Source: Hyphomonas oceanitis SCH89
GTDB taxonomy: Bacteria; Pseudomonadota; Alphaproteobacteria; Caulobacterales; Hyphomonadaceae
Length of the DNA: 64,000 bases
NCBI RefSeq assembly: GCF_000685295.1
Contig: NZ_ARYL01000011.1
Location: 46,280 to 110,279, forward strand
Direction: 5' to 3'
The translations under genes were made by a program, and so were the position numbers. Positions 7,964 through 18,263 of the stretch are shown here, one piece after another; positions within the stretch are counted from its first letter, which is position 1; each line of letters begins with the position of its first letter. The notes beneath the pieces were generated by a model. The model saw only the letters and a list, made by a program, of their open reading frames with translations, was not told the origin of the DNA and made no database searches.

Positions 7964-8677
7964 ATGGAATCCGAAGCGATTGGCACGGCGGCCAGCAATA
8001 CTGACTTCTCGCTGCTTTCTCTCGTGTTTGACGCCGACCCCGTGGTCAAGCTCGTGCTCCTTTTCCTTCTCGGCGCCTCGATCTGGTCCTGGATGGTGAT
8101 TGTCGAGAAGCTGTTCTCGCTGGGTGGCGCACGCCGCAAGGCGAAACAGTTCGAGGCCGCTTTCTGGGGCGGGCGTACGGAAGATTTCGACATGCGCCCC
8201 GGCCAGGTCGGCAGCGACGCCGCCGGCCGCGTCTTTGCTTCGGCGGCCCGCGAATGGTCAGACGCCAAGCGCGGCATGCCGGCGCCTGCTGAAGCCGCTG
8301 CACTGGTCAGCCGGGCAGAGCGCTCCATGCGGGCGACGGTTGATCGCGAGATCGGCAAGGCCGGCAAGGGGCTGGGCGTGCTTGCGACCATCGGGTCTGC
8401 GTCGCCCTTTATCGGCCTTTTCGGCACGGTCTGGGGCATCATGAACGCCTTCCTCAACATTGCCGCCCAACAGGATACGAGCCTCGGAACGGTTGCCGGC
8501 CCGATCGCGGAAGCCCTGTTCGCCACCGGCATGGGCCTGGTTGCGGCCATTCCGGCGGTCATTTTCTACAACAAGTTCACGGGCGACCTTACCAGCTTCG
8601 GTGACCAGCTCGACACGTTCTCGCAGGATGTGCTCGTGCGCCTGTCCCGCCGCGCCTCTGATCCCGGGAGGGACTAA
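7964..8677 (+). CDS. tolQ: Tol-Pal system proton channel protein TolQ
   Basis: TolQ forms with TolR the proton-driven motor that energises TolA and maintains the outer membrane during division. The 237-aa product has a first membrane helix (KLVLLFLLGASIWSWMVIVEKLF), a cytoplasmic loop, and two C-terminal helices (GVLATIGSASPFIGLFGTVWGIMNAFL and VAGPIAEALFATGMGLVAAIPAVIFYN) with the MotA/TolQ/ExbB signature. An AAGGAG site precedes the ATG at 7964. It is the first gene of tolQRAB, 4 nt from tolR. Confidence 0.97.
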   Translation: MESEAIGTAASNTDFSLLSLVFDADPVVKLVLLFLLGASIWSWMVIVEKLFSLGGARRKAKQFEAAFWGGRTEDFDMRPGQVGSDAAGRVFASAAREWSDAKRGMPAPAEAAALVSRAERSMRATVDREIGKAGKGLGVLATIGSASPFIGLFGTVWGIMNAFLNIAAQQDTSLGTVAGPIAEALFATGMGLVAAIPAVIFYNKFTGDLTSFGDQLDTFSQDVLVRLSRRASDPGRD

Positions 8678-8680
8678 GCC

Positions 8681-9118
8681 ATGGGCATGATCCTCGGATC
8701 CGGCGGCAAGGGCGGACGTCGCGGACGTCGCTCGCTGAACGCTGAAATCAACGTCACGCCTTTCGTTGACGTCATGCTGGTGCTGCTGATCGTGTTCATG
8801 ATCACGGCGCCGCTTCTGGTGCGCGGCGAGGACGTTGCCTTGCCGAAGACGCGGTCTGGCCCGATCAAGACCGAGCCGAATGACGCGCCGCTGGCGATCA
8901 CCGTCAAGGCGGACGGCGCGATCTATATTCAGAACACGGAAGTGAGTGTTGATGAGCTTGGCGCCAAGCTCGCGGCCATTATTGGCGAGGGCTATGAGCA
9001 GCAGATGTATCTGCGTGCCGACGAGGCCACCCCTTATGGCCGGATCATGGAAGTGACGTCCGAAGTGCGCGCAGCGGGCTATACGCGGCTCGCCTTCGTG
9101 ACCGAACAGAAGAAATAG
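8681..9118 (+). CDS. tolR: Tol-Pal system protein TolR
   Basis: TolR is the ExbD/TolR-type partner of TolQ. The 145-aa product has a cytoplasmic N-terminus with glycines and arginines (GGKGGRRGRRSLNAEINVTPF), then a single membrane helix FVDVMLVLLIVFMITAPLLV carrying the conserved Asp that conducts protons, and a periplasmic domain with the YLRADEATPYGRIMEV motif. It sits 3 nt after tolQ and 18 nt before tolA. Confidence 0.96.
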   Translation: MGMILGSGGKGGRRGRRSLNAEINVTPFVDVMLVLLIVFMITAPLLVRGEDVALPKTRSGPIKTEPNDAPLAITVKADGAIYIQNTEVSVDELGAKLAAIIGEGYEQQMYLRADEATPYGRIMEVTSEVRAAGYTRLAFVTEQKK

Positions 9119-9136
9119 CAGGACCTTTCCACACTC

Positions 9137-10096
9137 ATGATGCGCGGTTTCACCCTTTCGGCCCTTCTCCACGCGAGCGTTATCGCGCTGGCCGTGATGT
9201 CGTGGCCGACGCAGAAAACCGAGTGCGACAAGGCCATCGAGAAGCTGAAGCGGGATGAGCCGGGCCTCGGGCCTGTCGATATCCTGATGCGGCTGCCGGA
9301 ATGCGCGAGCGCCATCGACGTGCCCATCGAGTTTCTCGACATCGGACTGGTGACCAATGTGTCCGCCATTCCGAAGGCCGAAGTGCAGGAAGAGGCCGAG
9401 CCGGTGCCTGAAGAGGCGCCCGAGGAAGAGGCGGTCCCGGACGACCAGCCGGACCTGACGCCGGAGGAAGTCGACGCCAATGATACACGCGCCGAGGAAC
9501 CGAGCGAGGATGACCTCGTTGTGGAAGATGAGAAGGCCGAGCCCGAGCCTGAACCGGAGCCTGTGAAGGAGCCGGAAAAGAAAAAGCCCGAGCCCAAGAA
9601 GGAAGAGAAGCTGGTCCAGAAGACAAAGCCAAAGTCGGAGACGGACGACCTCGACTTCCTCAATGATTTCGAGGACGTGCTGAAGACCAAGGCGCAGAAC
9701 GAGCGCAAGGCGCCGCCGGCGCAGGAGCCGCCACGGATCGAGAAGCCCGTGCTGGCCGATGCCCAGCAGCCCCGCAAGGGCGCGGGCGACCGGACCGGCA
9801 ATACCGCGTCGCTGCAGGCCGCTGTGCGCCGCCAGATCGGCTATTGCTGGAATGGCATCGACGACCTGCCGAAGGAAGACCAGATCAATGTCGTGGTGCG
9901 GCTGAAGCTCGCCCGCGACGGCTCGCTGTCCAACTCGGCCGATCTTGTGCTGCCCAAGTCCCGCCCCATTGGCCGGGCCGGTATCCCCGTTGACCTGGCG
10001 CTGAGGGCCGTGCGCAAGTGCGCCCCGTACAAGCTGCCGGCCGACGATTACGACCAGTGGAAAGAAATCGACGTGACAATCGGGCCCGAAAATTGA
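9137..10096 (+). CDS. tolA: TolA-like energy transducer of the Tol-Pal system
   Basis: TolA spans the periplasm and links the TolQR motor to TolB and Pal. The 319-aa product has one N-terminal membrane helix (LSALLHASVIALAVMSWP), a long charged region rich in Glu, Pro and Lys (about residues 75-180), and a C-terminal domain with AAVRRQIGYCWNGI and a paired Cys (CAPYKLP) in the TolA III/TonB-like fold. Sequence is weakly conserved in this family, so identity rests on layout and position between tolR and tolB. Confidence 0.9.
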   Translation: MMRGFTLSALLHASVIALAVMSWPTQKTECDKAIEKLKRDEPGLGPVDILMRLPECASAIDVPIEFLDIGLVTNVSAIPKAEVQEEAEPVPEEAPEEEAVPDDQPDLTPEEVDANDTRAEEPSEDDLVVEDEKAEPEPEPEPVKEPEKKKPEPKKEEKLVQKTKPKSETDDLDFLNDFEDVLKTKAQNERKAPPAQEPPRIEKPVLADAQQPRKGAGDRTGNTASLQAAVRRQIGYCWNGIDDLPKEDQINVVVRLKLARDGSLSNSADLVLPKSRPIGRAGIPVDLALRAVRKCAPYKLPADDYDQWKEIDVTIGPEN

Positions 10097-10128
10097 CGGC
10101 CCATCCCATTATTCTAGGAGGCAAACGA

Positions 10129-11484
10129 ATGAAACGTATCCTGATGGCGCTGGCGACAGCGTTCCTGTTCGCCACAAGTTTCGCGCTTCCCTCTGCGGCG
10201 CAGCTTCAGGTCCGTGTGACCGACGGCAACTTCACCCCCACGCCGCTGGCCATTCCGGATTTTCAGATCTCGGGCGCCAATGCCGAACTGGCCAAGCAGA
10301 TCAGCGACGTCGTGCGCGCCGACCTGACCTCGACCGGCCTGTTCGAGATGCAGAACCCGGCTTCCTTCATCCAGAAGGACCTGTCGCTGGACGTGCAGCC
10401 GCGGTTTGCCGACTGGAAGATCATCAACACGGACGGCCTGGTCGTCGGGCAGTATGAAGAGCTTCCCGATGGCAAGATCGCCGTCTCGTTCCGCCTCTGG
10501 GACGTCTATGCCGGTGAAGTGATGCGCATCAATGGCCAGCCGGGTCGCCGTCTGACCACGACGCCTGACAACTGGCGCCGCATCGCGCACAAGATTGCCG
10601 ACTCCATCTATACGCGCCTGACCGGTGAAGACCCGTATTTCGATACGCGCATCGTCTACATCGCCGAAACCGGCCCGAAATTGGAGCGCGTCAAGCGCCT
10701 CGCCATCATGGATAGCGATGGGGCCAACCAGCAATACCTGACGCCCGGTCGCAACACGGTGCTGACACCGCGCTTTTCGCCGTCGGCTCAGGAAATCACC
10801 TACATGTCCTATGAGGGCGGCAAGCCGCGCGTCTATCTCTTCAATATCGAGACCGGACGCCAGGAATTGCTCGGCAATTTCCCGGGCATGACCTTTGCGC
10901 CCCGTTTCTCGCGTGATGGCCAGAGCGTGCTGCTGACGCAGGCCCAGCGTGGCAATTCCGACATCTACATCATGAACCTCCGAACGCGGGAATCGCGCCG
11001 TCTGACGGATCACCCTGCGATTGATACATCGCCGTCCATGTCACCTGATGGCGATGCGATCGTGTTTACGTCCGACCGTGGCGGCAGCCCGCAGCTATAT
11101 ATAATGAATGCCGATGGCAGCCCGCGGACCTGTCCGTCGGGCGGTCGTGATGCGGCCTGCCGTATTACCTTCGGCAAGGGCAGCTATTCGACGCCCGTCT
11201 GGAGCCCGCGTGGCGATCTCGTTGCCTTCACGAAACAATCGGGCGGCAAGTTCTATATCGGCGTGATCGGTGTGGACGGAAAAGGCGAGCGCCTGCTCAC
11301 CGAAGCCTACCTCGACGAGGGCCCGGACTGGTCGCCAAACGGCCGTGTCATCGTGTATTTCCGCGAATCACGTCCCGGTGCAGGCCCGCAACTCTGGTCA
11401 GTTGACCTGTCTGGCCGCAATGAGCAGCGCCTCAAAACGCAAACAGATGCGTCAGACCCTGCCTGGTCACCGCTTCTGCAGTAA
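10129..11484 (+). CDS. tolB: Tol-Pal translocation protein TolB
   Basis: TolB is a periplasmic beta-propeller that shuttles between Pal and TolA. The 451-aa product has a signal peptide ending near LPSAAQ, an N-terminal alpha/beta domain (about residues 25-165), and repeated propeller blades with motifs such as TPRFSPSAQEITYMS, APRFSRDGQSVLLT, SPSMSPDGDAIVFTSDRGG and DPAWSPLLQ. The ATG at 10129 follows a strong AGGAGG site; upstream in-frame codons lie inside tolA. A terminator hairpin follows, separating it from pal. Confidence 0.97.
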   Translation: MKRILMALATAFLFATSFALPSAAQLQVRVTDGNFTPTPLAIPDFQISGANAELAKQISDVVRADLTSTGLFEMQNPASFIQKDLSLDVQPRFADWKIINTDGLVVGQYEELPDGKIAVSFRLWDVYAGEVMRINGQPGRRLTTTPDNWRRIAHKIADSIYTRLTGEDPYFDTRIVYIAETGPKLERVKRLAIMDSDGANQQYLTPGRNTVLTPRFSPSAQEITYMSYEGGKPRVYLFNIETGRQELLGNFPGMTFAPRFSRDGQSVLLTQAQRGNSDIYIMNLRTRESRRLTDHPAIDTSPSMSPDGDAIVFTSDRGGSPQLYIMNADGSPRTCPSGGRDAACRITFGKGSYSTPVWSPRGDLVAFTKQSGGKFYIGVIGVDGKGERLLTEAYLDEGPDWSPNGRVIVYFRESRPGAGPQLWSVDLSGRNEQRLKTQTDASDPAWSPLLQ

Positions 11485-11491
11485 TAAAAGC

Positions 11492-11528
11492 AGCAAAAGC
11501 CCCCGGGAAAGGCCCCGGGGGCGTTGCT
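11492..11528 (+). terminator. rho-independent terminator after tolB
   Basis: A perfect 9-bp stem, GCCCCCGGG at 11499-11507 with CCCGGGGGC at 11514-11522, is extended by AGCAA at 11492-11496 pairing with TTGCT at 11524-11528 and followed by TT. It lies 8 nt after the tolB stop codon and would separate tolQRAB from pal. Confidence 0.8.
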
Positions 11529-11705
11529 TTCAGGAGACAGACGGATAAAATTGTGCGAAACGGGGCGTGGTTCAGTCATCGCCCGATTATTGCCTGATTT
11601 CGTAATCATATGGAAATCAGACACGCGCTAGTCGTCGTCACGTTGACCAAACGCCCGCCGCAAGGCGCCTATATCGCTCTAAAGACATCCAGGGGAGTCT
11701 TAGCA

Positions 11706-12251
11706 ATGCAAACCTCACTGAAACTTACCGTTGCCGCCGCCGTATTGCTTTCGCTCGGCGCATGCGCATCGAAACCCAAGCCTGTCGCAGAAGAAACCGC
11801 GCCAGTTGAAGTCGTTGACACAACGCCTGCTCCAACTGAGACAGTCGAAGAAACCGTTGTTGCACCTACCGGCCCGCTGGCTGGTTCGCTTGACGACTTC
11901 CGCGTGAACGTCGGCGAGCGCGTATACTACGATCTCGACGGCTACCGCCTCGACACCGACGATCAGGAAATCCTGAAACGTCAGGCCGCTTGGCTCGCGT
12001 CTTACCCGAAGGTCCGCATCCTCGTTGCAGGCAACTGTGATGAGCGTGGCACACGCGAATACAACCTCGCCCTCGGCGAGCGTCGCGCTTCGGTCGTGAA
12101 AGATTACCTCGTCAGCCTTGGCGTTGATCCTTCGCGCATCGACACGATCTCGTACGGCAAGGAACGCCCGATCGCTGCTGGCAGCGACGAGCAGTCCTGG
12201 GCCCTCAACCGTAACGGCTTCACGCAGATCGTTTCCGGCTCGACCAGCTAA
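11706..12251 (+). CDS. pal: peptidoglycan-associated lipoprotein Pal
   Basis: Pal anchors the outer membrane to peptidoglycan and is the endpoint of the Tol system. The 181-aa product has a lipoprotein signal (VLLSLGAC lipobox, Cys around residue 20), a Pro/Glu/Thr-rich spacer and an OmpA-C domain with YYDLDGYRLD, VAGNCDERGTREYNLALGERRA and ISYGKERP. The ATG at 11706 follows an AGGGGAG site; an upstream in-frame ATG at 11610 would bury the signal peptide. Terminators on both sides suggest it has its own promoter in the 220-bp gap. Confidence 0.97.
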   Translation: MQTSLKLTVAAAVLLSLGACASKPKPVAEETAPVEVVDTTPAPTETVEETVVAPTGPLAGSLDDFRVNVGERVYYDLDGYRLDTDDQEILKRQAAWLASYPKVRILVAGNCDERGTREYNLALGERRASVVKDYLVSLGVDPSRIDTISYGKERPIAAGSDEQSWALNRNGFTQIVSGSTS

Positions 12252-12279
12252 TCCGGACTGCTGACTTTACGACAATTTG

Positions 12280-12314
12280 CAGCCGGGTGCCTTATTTTGG
12301 CCCCGGCTGTTTTT
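12280..12314 (+). terminator. rho-independent terminator after pal
   Basis: CAGCCGGG at 12280-12287 pairs with CCCGGCTG at 12302-12309, with an inner GCC/GGC extension (12289-12291 with 12299-12301), and TTTTT follows at 12310-12314. It lies about 30 nt after the pal stop and so separates pal from cpoB. Confidence 0.85.
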
Positions 12315-12352
12315 GTATTGTGCTCATCTAAACGCGTGGAGAATTTGCATTG

Positions 12353-13381
12353 ATGTTCAAAGCCCCGGCTGTCGCCTTCGCCTGTCTCATGCTTGCTGCC
12401 TCGCCCGCGATGGCGCAGCGTGGCGCCCCGATAACGCAGGGCGTAACCAGTTCAGACCTCTCCAGCCAGGTTGCCACCGTGCGCCAGCAGAACGCCGATC
12501 TGAAAGTTCAGGTCAATAATTTGCTTGGCGATATTATGACCCTGACGGGCCGTGTCGAGACGATGGAATTCCAGCTCTCGCAATCGCGCGACATGAATGA
12601 CGGCCTGCAACGCGACAATGAATCCCTTTCCGACAGTATCGGCGAACTTCGCAGCCAGCTTGAGGCCCAGTCGCGCACGCTTGCCGCGCTTGAAGCCCGC
12701 CTTGGCGGCGCGGAGTATAGCGATCCGAGCGCTGACCCGTCCGCTGGCTATCCCGGCGCAACGCAAGGCAGCGATTATCCGGCGGCCTCGCCTGCTGCCC
12801 CCCGCGCTGGCGGCCTCGCCTCCGGACCGACGCAACTGATCAACCGGAATGCCGACGATTCTGTATCGGATGTGGCCAATCGCGCCTCCGGTGTGCGTGA
12901 GGCGCCGACCTCCGTATCGAACAATCCTTCCGAGGATGGCCTCAGCCTGCCATCGGGCTCGCTGGGCACGATTTCCGCCAGCGACCTGCCGGGCGAGGCG
13001 GGTCCGCTGTTTGCGGCAGCCAAGTCCAAGCTGATCCAGTTTGACTATGCCGGCGCCGAAGCGGCTTTCCGCCTCTTCCTCGAACGTTTCGGCAATGACC
13101 CGCAGGCCGGCGAAGCCCATTACTGGCTGGGCGAGACGCTCTACCAGCAGAAGGCTTATGCAGACAGCGGCGCCGCCTATACGACCATGATCCGCTCCTT
13201 CCCGAACGATCCGCGTGCGCCTGATGCACTGGTCAAACTCGCCCGGGACATGCGCCTGATCGGTGACAAGGAGAAGGCCTGCCTCGCGCTGGACACGCTG
13301 CCGAAACGCTATCCGAATGCTTCGGGCGTGACGCGCGACCTGTCTGCCGTCGAGCGGACCAAGTCCGGGTGCGACAACTAG
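12353..13381 (+). CDS. cpoB: Tol-Pal accessory protein CpoB (YbgF)
   Basis: CpoB couples Tol-Pal to peptidoglycan synthesis in the periplasm. The 342-aa product has a signal peptide ending ASPAMAQ, a coiled-coil region with heptad-like LKVQVNNLLGDIMTLTGRVE (about residues 40-115), a Pro/Ser/Gly-rich linker, and C-terminal TPR repeats (LFAAAKSKLIQFDYAGAEAAF, AHYWLGETLYQQKAYADSGA, DALVKLARDMRLIGDKEKAC). The ATG at 12353 is preceded by an in-frame TTG at 12350 that could also serve. It overlaps tilS by 13 nt. Confidence 0.94.
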   Translation: MFKAPAVAFACLMLAASPAMAQRGAPITQGVTSSDLSSQVATVRQQNADLKVQVNNLLGDIMTLTGRVETMEFQLSQSRDMNDGLQRDNESLSDSIGELRSQLEAQSRTLAALEARLGGAEYSDPSADPSAGYPGATQGSDYPAASPAAPRAGGLASGPTQLINRNADDSVSDVANRASGVREAPTSVSNNPSEDGLSLPSGSLGTISASDLPGEAGPLFAAAKSKLIQFDYAGAEAAFRLFLERFGNDPQAGEAHYWLGETLYQQKAYADSGAAYTTMIRSFPNDPRAPDALVKLARDMRLIGDKEKACLALDTLPKRYPNASGVTRDLSAVERTKSGCDN

Positions 13382-14415
13382 AGGGGCTCGCGCCCCGTCT
13401 CGCCGCGTTTGACCGGCTGTGCCACGATGCGCGCGGTCCCGTCGGGATTGCGATTTCGGGCGGCAGCGATTCCCTCGCGCTTCTCTTCATTGCCCATGAA
13501 TGGGCCCGTTCGCGCGGGCGCAAGCTGGCGGCGCTGACCTTTGACCACAGGCTGCGTACGGCGGCCGCAGGCGAGGCGGCGCGGGTCGCAACGATCTGCC
13601 GCGACCTGCATATTCCACACCAGACCCTGCGCTGGGACGATCCGGTTAACCGCCAGTCCTCGGCGCGGCGGGCGCGGCATGCGGCGCTGGCGTTGGCGTT
13701 GAAGGCGCAAGGTGGCACGCATTTGCTGACCGGACACACGGCCAATGACCAGGCAGAGACGTTCCTGATACGGGCGCGTCAGGGGTCCGGATGGTACGGT
13801 CTGGCGGGCATGCAGGCCCTTTCCATGTCCCCTGTGTGGCCGGAAGGGGAGGGTGTACGCATCGCGCGGCCTGTTCTTTCTGAAAACCGCGAAGATCTGC
13901 GCAGCCTGCTACATGCACGCGGGCAGGTATGGATCGAGGATCCGAGCAATGAAAACCTGGCCTATGAGCGGGTGCGCATGCGTCGGCTGCTCGCTGGGTC
14001 GCCCGAGACGGCGGCGCGGGTGAGGCGCTGCATGGCGGAGCTGGCAGGCCTGCGCGCGATCGAGGATCGGCGCCTTGGGCGCTGGCTGTGCGATCACGTT
14101 GTTATCAGCGAGGACGAAGGTGGGATCGAAACGGACCTGGGAGGGCTGTCCATGGATACGGCTGTGCGCGGGCTGGGTCTGCTGATCCAGGCTGTGACGG
14201 GGCGTGAGACGCCGCCGCGACGGGAGAATCTGGTCAGTCTGGCGGCGCGTCTGATGGCGGACACGGTTTTTGCGGGTGCGACACTTGGCGGGGCAAAGCT
14301 TGTCCGCAAGCAGGGGAGGGTCCACCTTATGCCTGAAGCGGGGCGGGATGGCCCGGAAACGCTGACGGCGCGGCGAATTGATAGTTTACGAAGCCTCTAT
14401 GCAGCCAGCGCATGA
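13369..14415 (+). CDS. tilS: tRNA(Ile)-lysidine synthetase TilS
   Basis: TilS converts C34 of the tRNA-Ile CAU anticodon to lysidine using ATP and lysine, so that it reads AUA. The 348-aa product has the P-loop AISGGSDSLALL of N-type ATP pyrophosphatases, LTFDHRLR, LLTGHTANDQAETFLIR and the conserved IEDPSNENLAYERVRMRR segment. The start is GTG at 13369, inside the end of cpoB, indicating translational coupling. The gene is commonly found between cpoB and ftsH in alphaproteobacteria. Confidence 0.95.
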   Translation: MRQLEGLAPRLAAFDRLCHDARGPVGIAISGGSDSLALLFIAHEWARSRGRKLAALTFDHRLRTAAAGEAARVATICRDLHIPHQTLRWDDPVNRQSSARRARHAALALALKAQGGTHLLTGHTANDQAETFLIRARQGSGWYGLAGMQALSMSPVWPEGEGVRIARPVLSENREDLRSLLHARGQVWIEDPSNENLAYERVRMRRLLAGSPETAARVRRCMAELAGLRAIEDRRLGRWLCDHVVISEDEGGIETDLGGLSMDTAVRGLGLLIQAVTGRETPPRRENLVSLAARLMADTVFAGATLGGAKLVRKQGRVHLMPEAGRDGPETLTARRIDSLRSLYAASA

Positions 14416-14508
14416 CTATTGCTGCGTGTTAAGCCGAAAGGAGTCGTTTTTGTGTAATGCTGCTCCTATGTTAAAGATCAAGTATCCCTGTAAACGGAAA
14501 GAGCTGAT

Positions 14509-16431
<1,923 letters not shown>

Positions 16432-16456
16432 CGTCTGCCAGATATTAGGAATTGAA

Positions 16457-16488
16457 ATGGGGCGCAGCCAGTCTAGGCTGCGCCCCAT
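16457..16488. terminator. 13-bp perfect hairpin after ftsH overlapping the next gene's start codons
   Basis: ATGGGGCGCAGCC at 16457-16469 pairs without mismatch with its reverse complement at 16476-16488 around a 6-nt loop, 25 nt after the ftsH stop. The only following T-run is a short CTTTT, so it is a likely but imperfect terminator. Both candidate ATG codons of the next gene (16457 and 16487) lie in its two arms, so it could also hide that gene's start from ribosomes. Confidence 0.65.
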
Positions 16489-17062
16489 GCTTTTGCGCTC
16501 ATGTCTTGGCGGCCTTGCGGCCCTTTCCGTTTCGTCCTGCATCCCGTCTCCCGAGGCGGAGTTCTGGGGCCGCGTCTCGTCGCTCTGTGGCGAAGCCTTT
16601 GAAGGGGAGATCGTCAGCGAGGATGCGGCAGACGATGACTGGCGCAGCCAGCGTATCGTCATGCATGTGCGCGACTGTTCGAAATCGGAGATACGCATTC
16701 CGCTGTCGGTGGGGGAGGATACGTCACGCACCTGGGTGCTGACACGCGGGGCCGATGGACTGGCCCTGCATCATGAGCACCGGCATGCCGATGGCAGCCT
16801 TGATGCGGTGACGGGCTATGGCGGGACATCGGCGGATTACAGCAGCGGCTCGCGGCAGAATTTCCCGGCGGATGAAGCGACCAAGGCCCTGTTCGATGAG
16901 GCGGGCATTCCGGAATCCAAGGCCAATATCTGGGCCGTGGAAGTGCGCCCGGCCCATACGCTGTTTGCCTATGAGCTGGAGCGGCCGGGGCGTTTCTTTC
17001 GGCTTGAATTTGATACGGCCAAGCCCGTCACGCCGCCGGAGCCGGTTGAGGCGACTGACTAG
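16457..17062 (+). CDS. predicted lipoprotein of unknown function
   Basis: The product of about 201 aa starts with a basic n-region, a hydrophobic stretch and a VSSC lipobox (SCLGGLAALSVSSCIPSPEAE), so it is probably lipid-anchored. The rest shows no domain I recognise; it has pairs of Cys (SLCGEAFEGE and VRDCSKSE) and several His (LHHEHRHADG). The ATG at 16457 has an AGGA site 8 nt upstream; the ATG at 16487 also gives a full lipoprotein signal but lacks such a site. It converges on the next gene, overlapping by 4 nt. Confidence 0.72.
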   Translation: MGRSQSRLRPMLLRSCLGGLAALSVSSCIPSPEAEFWGRVSSLCGEAFEGEIVSEDAADDDWRSQRIVMHVRDCSKSEIRIPLSVGEDTSRTWVLTRGADGLALHHEHRHADGSLDAVTGYGGTSADYSSGSRQNFPADEATKALFDEAGIPESKANIWAVEVRPAHTLFAYELERPGRFFRLEFDTAKPVTPPEPVEATD

Positions 17063-17556
17063 TCGAGAATATGCGGCAGTCTTTTCTTCCGGCTGCCGCT
17101 TGCCCGCGCCGTGGTGATCAGGTGCGGCGCGACACGCAGGGTGCGCGTGGCGATGGAAATCTCCATCAGGAAATAGACTAGCCCGGCCACCAGTACGCCC
17201 ATCGAAGCGACGAAGAGTACGGCGACGAGGTTTGAGACGTCGGTGCGGATCAGCTGGCCGGTAAACAGGATGACGATGACGAGACAGATCAGCAGGGCCG
17301 AGAGCGTCGACAGCGTGACGGCCCGGTTGATGCGGATCATGCGCTGGTCGATGGCGGCGAGTTCCAGCACGTGGGCTTTACGGGCCTCTTCGCCGAGATC
17401 GGCCAGGAAGCCTTCAACCTTGCGCCAGCGGTCAACGACGCGGCCAAGGCGGTTGGCCATGACATTGAGCAGAGCGCCGATGCCTGCAAGCAGGAAGACC
17501 GGCGCGATGGCGAGCTGGATGATGTGGGAAATATCGGCGGGTACGGAAATGGGCAT
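17059..17556 (-). CDS. DUF2721 membrane protein
   Basis: The 165-aa product has an N-terminal hydrophobic segment (IIQLAIAPVFLLAGIGALLNVM), an amphipathic basic region (NRLGRVVDRWRKVEGFLADL) with the conserved R-rich DUF2721 pattern, and two further membrane helices (LSALLICLVIVILFTGQLI and LVAVLFVASMGVLVAGLVYF). The family has no known function. The gene is monocistronic by spacing. Confidence 0.85.
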   Translation of the reverse strand: MPISVPADISHIIQLAIAPVFLLAGIGALLNVMANRLGRVVDRWRKVEGFLADLGEEARKAHVLELAAIDQRMIRINRAVTLSTLSALLICLVIVILFTGQLIRTDVSNLVAVLFVASMGVLVAGLVYFLMEISIATRTLRVAPHLITTARASGSRKKRLPHILD

Positions 17557-17609
17557 GGCATAAGGCTTCGCCTTGTCACGCGCTCACGTCAAGTATTGCC
17601 TTATGCCTC

Positions 17610-18221
17610 CTAGGCTTTTGCACTGGGCCGGGCGGATACGGCGGCATGCCACCGTTTGAGATGCACAAGGCTCTCGTCCGGGGGCACGCCGACAAGGCCG
17701 GCGCCAAAATCATAAGTGGCGAGGGCGACGGCATCGGCGACGGTATAGGTGTCGCCTGCGATGAACGCGTGTTTCGCCAGCTGGTCGTCGAACAATTTGT
17801 AGCCGATGGCGGTGCGGGCGCGGTTCTGCGCGGCGGCTTCGGGAATCTGGCGGATGAGCTTTGCCGTCAGCGGGTGGCCATGGATCCAGACCATGCCGAT
17901 GGGCGACATCAGGTTCAGCTCGACCCGGCGCAGCCACATGTCGACGATGGCCTTGCCCTTGGCGCCGGTGCCGAAGAGGGGCGGGGTCGGGTGCAATTCC
18001 TCGAAATAGCGGCAGATGGAAACGCTTTCCGAAATGCAGCTGCCATCGTCCAGCTCCAGCACGGGCAGGCCGCCGACAGGGTTCTTGGCGAGGAAATCCG
18101 GCTGCCGGTTCTGGCGGGCCATCATGTCCACCTGCTCGATAGGCACGTGGAGGCCCTTCTCGGCGAGATAGATGCGGACGCGGCGCGGATTCGGGGCACG
18201 GGTGCTGTCGTAAAGGATCAT
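17610..18221 (-). CDS. glutathione S-transferase family protein
   Basis: The 203-aa product has a thioredoxin-like N-terminal domain (MILYDSTRAPNPRRVRIYLAEKG; NPVGGLPVLELDDGSCISES, with the cis-Pro and the Ser-Glu pair that binds the glutathione gamma-glutamyl group) and an all-helical C-terminal domain with the FIAGDTYTVADAVALATYDF motif, including the N-capping box Asp. The substrate is unknown. It stands alone between DUF2721 and DUF4262 genes. Confidence 0.9.
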   Translation of the reverse strand: MILYDSTRAPNPRRVRIYLAEKGLHVPIEQVDMMARQNRQPDFLAKNPVGGLPVLELDDGSCISESVSICRYFEELHPTPPLFGTGAKGKAIVDMWLRRVELNLMSPIGMVWIHGHPLTAKLIRQIPEAAAQNRARTAIGYKLFDDQLAKHAFIAGDTYTVADAVALATYDFGAGLVGVPPDESLVHLKRWHAAVSARPSAKA

Positions 18222-18263
18222 GGGGAGGACTGTAGACCCGCGACGCAGGCCGGGGAAGGGGCG

